Origin: Halieaceae bacterium UBA4438 | Lineage (GTDB): Bacteria; Pseudomonadota; Gammaproteobacteria; Pseudomonadales; Halieaceae | Direction: 5' to 3' | Assembly (NCBI GenBank): GCA_002390485.1 | Contig: DGPO01000015.1 | Coordinates: forward strand, 4,274 to 15,697 | DNA: 11,424 nucleotides | Shown: piece after piece, positions 6,851 to 11,424 of the stretch | How positions within the stretch are numbered: position 1 is the first letter of the stretch | Layout of the letters: each line of letters opens with the position of its first letter | The notes under the pieces: generated by a model | Told to the model about the DNA's origin: nothing | The model's input: only the letters and a program-made list of their open reading frames with translations | Database searches by the model: none | Made by a program: the position numbers and the translations under genes

Positions 6851-8146
6851 TCAAACCTTCAGTCCGCCGGTGTCTATGTCCACAAACCGAGCTCCCGTGC
6901 GGACCAGCTCCTCAAGCAGTGGTGATACGCGAATCGAATCGTCAGATGCCGCAAGATCAGTCATGACCGCAAGTACCTTTTCAGCGCCAATGGTGTCCGC
7001 ATAGTACATGACACCGCCCTTATCCAGCGGCCAACCGTAGCCGTTAATCCAAACGACATCGATGTCACTCGGGCGCTGCGTTTTATTTTCTTCCAAAATC
7101 GCCAAGGCCTCATTAACCATGGGAATGACGCAGCGATCGACGATGTCTGCGGCCTTTAGCGTGGCGTCGGTCGCGCCGGTAATGTCCCGAATAATACCGG
7201 CCGTCACGTCCGACGGAATATTCTTTCGACTTTCGTCATAGTCGTAATATCCCGCCCCGGTCTTTTGACCTCGCCGGTCGAGCTCACACAGTGCATCGCG
7301 AATGGGGTTGGCGGTCTGCGCGCCCTTTTTCCAGCCGATATCAAGGCCTGCTAGGTCCGCCATTTGAAAAGGCCCCATCTTAAACCCAAACTCGTTAAAG
7401 GCCGCGTCGATATCCCACGGCATAATGCCCTCGTAAACCAACTTGTTCGCCTGATACTGCCGAGCAAATAGAATTCGGTTGCCCACAAAGCCCGGACAGA
7501 CACCGACGAGCGTTGCCACTTTGCCAATATGCTTGGCTAGGTCGACGGAGGTTGCAACGACATCGTCCGCTGTATGCTGTGCACGAACAATCTCGAGCAG
7601 GCGCATAACGTTAGCGGGCGAGAAAAAATGAAGGCCAATGACGTCTTCGGGCCGAGAGGTCACCGCAGCGATCTCGTCAATATTGAGCGCAGAAGTATTC
7701 GTTGCAAGAATTGCACCGGGCTTCGCTATCTTATCGAGCTGACTAAACACAGATTTTTTAATGTCCATGTCTTCAAACACGGCTTCAATAATCAGGTCGC
7801 AGTCAGCTAATGCGGAGAGGTCCAGCGCTGGCGAGTAGCAATTCATGCAGATATCGACTTCCTCTTGCGGAAAACGGCCTCTGTCTGCGCTGCGCTGATA
7901 GTTCTTGCGAATGGTGCTCAAGCCACGATCCAGTGCTTCTTGTTTCGTTTCGACAAGCGTGACCGGAATTCCCACCGACGCAAAATTCATGGAAATTCCG
8001 CCACCCATGGTCCCCGCTCCGATAATGCCCACACGCTCAATATTGCGACGCGGCAAATCATCGGCGATGCCATCAACGTTCCAGGCTTGATGTGCGGCAT
8101 GACGCAAATAGTCTGCGACATTTGAGTCAGAGTGGGGGTTTGTCAT
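6851..8146 (-). CDS. Stand-alone 3-hydroxyacyl-CoA dehydrogenase (FadB/FadJ C-terminal type)
   Basis: 431 residues, cytoplasmic. It should catalyse NAD-dependent oxidation of 3-hydroxyacyl-CoA to 3-ketoacyl-CoA in beta-oxidation or a related CoA pathway. An NAD-binding Rossmann domain carries [13 protein letters not shown] at 39-51. The catalytic dyad is His173 ([17 protein letters not shown]) and Glu185, in the family spacing. Two C-terminal 3HCDH domains follow: [11 protein letters not shown] near 217-227 and [18 protein letters not shown] near 367-384. The first 35 residues resemble the linker that joins the hydratase and dehydrogenase halves of fused FadB/FadJ-like enzymes, but no enoyl-CoA hydratase domain is encoded here. 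The start is sound: AGAGG lies seven bases before the ATG, so this is not a random truncation. It is the first gene of the minus-strand group, divergent from GH3. It is longer than the roughly 280-310-residue short HADs because it keeps both C-terminal domains. Confidence 0.93.
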   Translation of the reverse strand: MTNPHSDSNVADYLRHAAHQAWNVDGIADDLPRRNIERVGIIGAGTMGGGISMNFASVGIPVTLVETKQEALDRGLSTIRKNYQRSADRGRFPQEEVDICMNCYSPALDLSALADCDLIIEAVFEDMDIKKSVFSQLDKIAKPGAILATNTSALNIDEIAAVTSRPEDVIGLHFFSPANVMRLLEIVRAQHTADDVVATSVDLAKHIGKVATLVGVCPGFVGNRILFARQYQANKLVYEGIMPWDIDAAFNEFGFKMGPFQMADLAGLDIGWKKGAQTANPIRDALCELDRRGQKTGAGYYDYDESRKNIPSDVTAGIIRDITGATDATLKAADIVDRCVIPMVNEALAILEENKTQRPSDIDVVWINGYGWPLDKGGVMYYADTIGAEKVLAVMTDLAASDDSIRVSPLLEELVRTGARFVDIDTGGLKV

Positions 8147-8191
8147 CGGTTTACCTCTATTTTATTAGGTGTGGTGTTCGCATCTTCCCCG

Positions 8192-8220
8192 AGTTTAGTG
8201 CGTAAGACTCGTCAGGTAAA
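8192..8220 (-). promoter_or_regulatory. Candidate sigma-70 promoter of the dehydrogenase gene
   Basis: On the minus strand TTTACC (8215-8220) and TAAACT (8192-8197) are separated by exactly 17 bases. Each matches four of six consensus positions. The predicted transcript would start near 8185, leaving a leader of about 40 bases with the AGAGG ribosome site. It would be the first promoter of a dehydrogenase-kinase-regulator transcript. Confidence 0.35.
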
Positions 8221-8368
8221 AGCCCCTGATGCTTCCTCGTGTTCCCCCCCACCGAACAACGCGGGAAAATCACCTCACCAAAGTCACGTGTCGATTCAAC
8301 ACCGACCACCAAAACAACCGAGTGATTCTCCCCCTATTCGCACCCCGGATCCGTGTGGTTTGCAGGGT

Positions 8369-8399
8369 TTGTAAAGACAGCTTGGGGAGCCGCTAAAAT
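8369..8399 (+). promoter_or_regulatory. Weak candidate promoter for the GH3 gene
   Basis: TAAAAT (8394-8399) matches five of six -10 positions. The only reasonable -35 is TTGTAA at 8369-8374, with a long 19-base spacer, so it may need an activator. The leader would be about 170 bases. Confidence 0.22.
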
Positions 8400-8528
8400 C
8401 AGCGTTGGATATCACTCAAAGCGCAAGGTCCAGAGCCGCGTTATACGCACAACCCAGAGGCACCTCATGGGACCTACGAGATTACGTCGCTTTTGATGCC
8501 CGCCCTGTCCCATTAGCATTGCCCTCGA

Positions 8529-8549
8529 ATACCGTCATACGCACGGTAT
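8529..8549. promoter_or_regulatory. Perfect inverted repeat in the GH3 leader, possible operator
   Basis: ATACCGT (8529-8535) and ACGGTAT (8543-8549) are exact reverse complements separated by seven bases, and end 26 bases before the GH3 ATG. The dyad could bind a dimeric regulator or form a leader hairpin near the ribosome site. There is no T-tract after it, so it is not a terminator. Confidence 0.4.
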
Positions 8550-8575
8550 CGCCTTGATCAAAAAGGAAAACCAGT

Positions 8576-11424
8576 ATGGGCCGTTTCATCATAAGTTTTG
8601 TGTGTATAGGGATACTTTCGGCCTGCGGCGGCGGGGGCGGGGCAGCAACCCAGCCTCCGGTGGCTGTCATACCCGACACCATACCACCTGTCATTTCATT
8701 AACCGGCAGTAACAGCGTTGAGCTCAATCAGGGCGACGCCTACGTGGAACAGGGTGCGACCGCGCAAGACAATGTGGACGGCTCTCTGACTGTCATCATC
8801 TCGGGCGATGTTGGAACAGCGCCTGGAACCTATACGCTCACCTACACCGCGACAGATGCGGCAGGAAATCAGAGTCAAGTCACGCGCACCGTAACCGTTG
8901 TTATCGTTGACACGACACCGCCCGTTATCACGCTCATCGGTGCGACTGACATGGAGATAACAACGGAGGAGGCTTTTGCGGACCCCGGGGCTACGGCCAC
9001 GGATGAGACCGATGGGGCTCTCGATGTAATCGCAAGCGGCGCAGTCGGCGCTGAACCTGGTGTCTACACGATCACCTATACAGCGACCGACTCAGCGGGC
9101 AATTCGAGCCAGCTAACCCGACAAGTGACCGTTGTGGTGATGCCGTTTGACATATTTTCAGTAAGCGCTGCAAGAATCGTCGAGGAGATGTCGCTGGCAC
9201 AAAAAGTGGGTCAAATGATCCAACCCGAGATCGCCTTCATTACGCCGCAGGAGATTACCGAATACGGAATTGGCAGCGTACTCAATGGGGGCGGTAGCCA
9301 CCCTAATGGCGATCGGGCAGCGCTGCCGAGTGAATGGTTGAACTTTGCAAGGACATTGCGAACAGCCTCTCTTGAAACCTCCTCAAATAGCCTCGGCGTT
9401 CCGCTTATTTGGGGTACCGATGCGGTTCACGGTCACAATAATGTCAGAGGTGCAACCATCTTTCCTCACAACATCGGTCTGGGGGCCATTAACGATCCTG
9501 AACTGATTCGCCAGATTGCGTCTGCGACAGCCCGCGAGGTCGCCGCAACTGGTATTGACTGGACGTTTGCACCAACACTCGCGCAAGCCAAGGACTACCG
9601 CTGGGGGCGAACATACGAAAGTTATTCCGATGATCCCACGCTCGTAGAGGCTTATGGGCGCGCCATGGTCGAAGGTATCCAAGGTGAGGGATTAGCTGCA
9701 ACGGCAAAACATTTTATCGGCGACGGCGGTACCACGGCAGGGCGCGATCAAGGCAACACTCCACTCGAGACGAGTGACCTACTGGCTCAGCATGGCTCGG
9801 GGTATACGGGCGCACTCGACGCAGCGGTTGACACAGTAATGGCGACCTTTAACAGCATCAACGGTCAAAAAGTTCATGGTTCAAAAGATCTACTCACCGA
9901 TGTCCTACGAGGCCAACTGGGCTTTGACGGCATGGTTATTTCAGATTGGAACGGCATTGGTCAGGTTCAAGGTTGCTCAGACACCAGTTGCGCACAGGCC
10001 ATTAACGCGGGAATTGACATGGTCATGGTCCCTACCCAATGGCTTTCCTTTCGAAACACGCTCATCAGTCAGGTCCAGAGCAATCAAGTTCCAGAATCTA
10101 GAATTGACGAAGCCGTTACTCGTATTATTGAGCTCAAACAGAAACTCGGGCTGATCGATCGCAACTTTGATCCTGCACGTCAACCCACGGAAGTCGTCGG
10201 GAGTGCCGAGCACCGCGCCATCGCCCGTGAAGCGGTGCGTCGGTCACAGGTTCTCTTGAAGAATAATGATCAGGCGCTTCCGCTTGAGCCTCAGCAACGA
10301 ATACTGCTTGTGGGCTCTGCGGCCGACAGTGTCCCTTTGCAAGCCGGCGGGTGGTCGGTAACGTGGCAAGGCACTGACACCAGTAACACTGATTTCCCCG
10401 GTGCAACTACCTTGCGAACCGCTTTCATACAGGCCACGCAAGCGGCCGGCGGTGTCATCGATTTCTCGCCCACTGGTGTGTACACAACAACGCCTGACGC
10501 CGTTGTTGTCGTTCTCAGCGAGCAACCCTATGCCGAGGGCAACGGGGATCGCCAGAATCTTGACTGGAGCGATAACGCGATTCTCCGTGAAGTCCAGCCA
10601 TTACGAGATCAAGGCATTCCTGTGATTACCCTGTTTATGAGTGGCAGACCTCTCTTTGTAAATCCTGAACTCAACCTCTCAGACGCGTTTGTAGTGAGTT
10701 GGTTACCGGGGACGGAAGCTTCGGGAGTTACCGACGTCATCTTCAGCGATGCGCAAGGAAATATCCCCTATGACATGACTGGCAAATTGAGCTTTAACTG
10801 GCCCGGGGGCGCAATCAATCCGTCAAACGCTGAATCTCCGGTGGGTGCACATCTGTTCGAACGAGGCTACGGACTGAGCCTACTGGATAATGTCGATCTG
10901 CCCTTGTTAACGGAAAATCCTGACAATACACAGTCGGGTGTCGTAGAGGGGTCGAGTACAGGCGGCGGATCTGGCGGCGGTAACCCAAGTGCATCGCCGT
11001 TTTGGGTCTTTGAAAATGGTGGCTTTACGGACACCTATGATCTGGGAACACGCGCTTTTGACGCAGCGATTAATTTTGAGATTTGTGTCAACGACGACGG
11101 AGCTGCGTGCCCTAGCATCCGATGGTCGTATCTGAGCGACGAAGTACGTGGACCCGTTCTGGAAATTACGCACGAACCCTCTGCCTCTTACGCTGCCCTG
11201 TTTACCGAATCTTCAGCTGCAATCGACTTGAGCGACTATCAGTCAGGCTACTTCGTTCTAGATCTAAGACACATGGACGGTCCGAATGATTACCGCGTCA
11301 AACTTGATTGTTTTTACCCGTGCGAGTCGTCCCATATTGACCTGGTGGTAGCACCGGGCAGCGACTGGCAGACGATTAAAGTCCCTGTCTCGGCATTCAC
11401 CTCGACAGGGCTTTCAATTTCGAC
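8576..11424 (+). CDS. GH3 lipoprotein, ExoP-like beta-glucosidase/exo-beta-glucanase (3' end outside window)
   Basis: Open from ATG 8576 (AAGGA eight bases upstream) to the window edge, 949 residues seen. It should remove glucose from the ends of beta-glucans or laminarin oligosaccharides, outside the cytoplasm. Order: lipobox LSAC with Cys17 followed by five Gly; two DUF5011/HYR-like Ig domains (37-109, 115-187), each ending in TYTATDxAGNxSQ; the GH3 barrel (about 195-530) with GTDAVHGHN (Asp282), AKHFIGDG (Lys378-His379) and nucleophile Asp457 in VISDWNG; the alpha/beta domain (about 545-765) with PYAEGNGD, where Glu654 aligns with the acid/base Glu of barley ExoI; a Gly/Ser linker (about 793-804); then a module from about 806 resembling the C-terminal domain of Pseudoalteromonas ExoP. 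Catalytic residues look complete. Two Ig domains before the barrel are unusual for a GH3. The stop and the last part of the module are not in the window. Confidence 0.93.
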   Translation, partial: MGRFIISFVCIGILSACGGGGGAATQPPVAVIPDTIPPVISLTGSNSVELNQGDAYVEQGATAQDNVDGSLTVIISGDVGTAPGTYTLTYTATDAAGNQSQVTRTVTVVIVDTTPPVITLIGATDMEITTEEAFADPGATATDETDGALDVIASGAVGAEPGVYTITYTATDSAGNSSQLTRQVTVVVMPFDIFSVSAARIVEEMSLAQKVGQMIQPEIAFITPQEITEYGIGSVLNGGGSHPNGDRAALPSEWLNFARTLRTASLETSSNSLGVPLIWGTDAVHGHNNVRGATIFPHNIGLGAINDPELIRQIASATAREVAATGIDWTFAPTLAQAKDYRWGRTYESYSDDPTLVEAYGRAMVEGIQGEGLAATAKHFIGDGGTTAGRDQGNTPLETSDLLAQHGSGYTGALDAAVDTVMATFNSINGQKVHGSKDLLTDVLRGQLGFDGMVISDWNGIGQVQGCSDTSCAQAINAGIDMVMVPTQWLSFRNTLISQVQSNQVPESRIDEAVTRIIELKQKLGLIDRNFDPARQPTEVVGSAEHRAIAREAVRRSQVLLKNNDQALPLEPQQRILLVGSAADSVPLQAGGWSVTWQGTDTSNTDFPGATTLRTAFIQATQAAGGVIDFSPTGVYTTTPDAVVVVLSEQPYAEGNGDRQNLDWSDNAILREVQPLRDQGIPVITLFMSGRPLFVNPELNLSDAFVVSWLPGTEASGVTDVIFSDAQGNIPYDMTGKLSFNWPGGAINPSNAESPVGAHLFERGYGLSLLDNVDLPLLTENPDNTQSGVVEGSSTGGGSGGGNPSASPFWVFENGGFTDTYDLGTRAFDAAINFEICVNDDGAACPSIRWSYLSDEVRGPVLEITHEPSASYAALFTESSAAIDLSDYQSGYFVLDLRHMDGPNDYRVKLDCFYPCESSHIDLVVAPGSDWQTIKVPVSAFTSTGLSIS
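8684..9136 (+). repeat. Two tandem DUF5011/HYR-like Ig domains in the GH3 protein
   Basis: Residues 37-109 and 115-187 are two homologous domains of about 73 residues. Both begin PPVI-L-G, carry a DxxDG turn (DNVDGSL, DETDGAL) and end with a strand of the form PGxYTxTYTATDxAGN. They are spacer-like beta-sandwich domains that probably hold the GH3 catalytic part away from the membrane. Confidence 0.85.

Larger units (their letters stand above)
8147..8575. other. Divergent intergenic region between dehydrogenase and GH3 genes
   Basis: This 429-base stretch holds no convincing gene on either strand. It contains a candidate minus-strand promoter for the dehydrogenase, a possible plus-strand -10 (TAAAAT, 8394-8399), two very short reading frames at 8467-8516, a perfect 7-bp inverted repeat at 8529-8549 and the GH3 ribosome site AAGGA just before the ATG at 8576. 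I found no remnant of an enoyl-CoA hydratase domain upstream of the dehydrogenase. Confidence 0.7.

Noticed and set aside
6851..8146. Dehydrogenase as a truncated pseudogene of a fused FadB/FadJ
   Set aside because: It has a proper ribosome site and ATG, intact catalytic dyad, full C-terminal domains and a plausible promoter, and no hydratase remnant lies upstream.
8132..8374. Plus-strand 80-codon frame across the dehydrogenase start and intergenic region
   Set aside because: No ribosome site, low-complexity Pro/Ser/Thr-rich translation, and it overlaps the well-supported dehydrogenase start.
8147..8575. CRISPR, tRNA, riboswitch or mobile-element end in the intergenic region
   Set aside because: No regularly spaced direct repeats, no cloverleaf, no recognisable riboswitch core and no terminal inverted repeats with target duplication.
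9383..10525. Minus-strand frames inside the GH3 coding region
   Set aside because: They lie opposite conserved GH3 motifs, have no start context and resemble no family I know.

Overview
The window looks like part of a marine gammaproteobacterial chromosome, of the kind found in Cellvibrionales/Alteromonadales-like polysaccharide degraders. This is inferred from protein character, not from a marker gene: two lipoproteins with a Cys-Gly-rich start, a marine-type laminarinase-like GH16, an ExoP-like GH3, and a tryptophan-halogenase-family protein of the type often found with TonB-dependent receptors in such loci. GC content is moderate and codon use looks uniform. I see no mobile element, tRNA, rRNA or CRISPR array.

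Layout. (1) 1-972, plus strand: the C-terminal 323 residues of a flavin-dependent tryptophan-halogenase-family protein, cut by the window start. (2) 1071-1101: a strong bidirectional terminator between convergent genes. (3) 1117-4752, minus: a 1211-residue GH16 lipoprotein with two beta-sandwich modules and three tandem copies of a 166-residue-period repeat. (4) 4883-5668 and 5668-6819, minus: a LytTR response regulator and its LytS-like membrane histidine kinase, with a one-base stop/start overlap. (5) 6851-8146, minus: a free-standing 3-hydroxyacyl-CoA dehydrogenase lacking the enoyl-CoA hydratase half of the usual fused enzyme. (6) 8147-8575: a divergent intergenic region with candidate promoters and a perfect 7-bp inverted repeat. 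(7) 8576 to the window end, plus: a GH3 lipoprotein (949 residues visible) with two N-terminal Ig-like domains and a C-terminal ExoP-type module, cut by the window end.

How it may work together. The GH16 would cut a beta-glucan, probably laminarin (beta-1,3-glucan), internally at the cell surface. The GH3 would release glucose from the ends of the products. The accessory modules would hold the polymer. The kinase/regulator pair lies directly upstream of the GH16 on the same strand and is a candidate regulator of the locus. The dehydrogenase is a beta-oxidation-type enzyme with no obvious glucan role, and it may be the promoter-proximal gene of the kinase/regulator transcript. The halogenase fragment fits the known habit of this family to sit in TonB-receptor/carbohydrate loci, where its substrate is generally unknown. 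No single gene is an unknown type. The unusual points are the repeat architecture of the GH16 and the gene combination.
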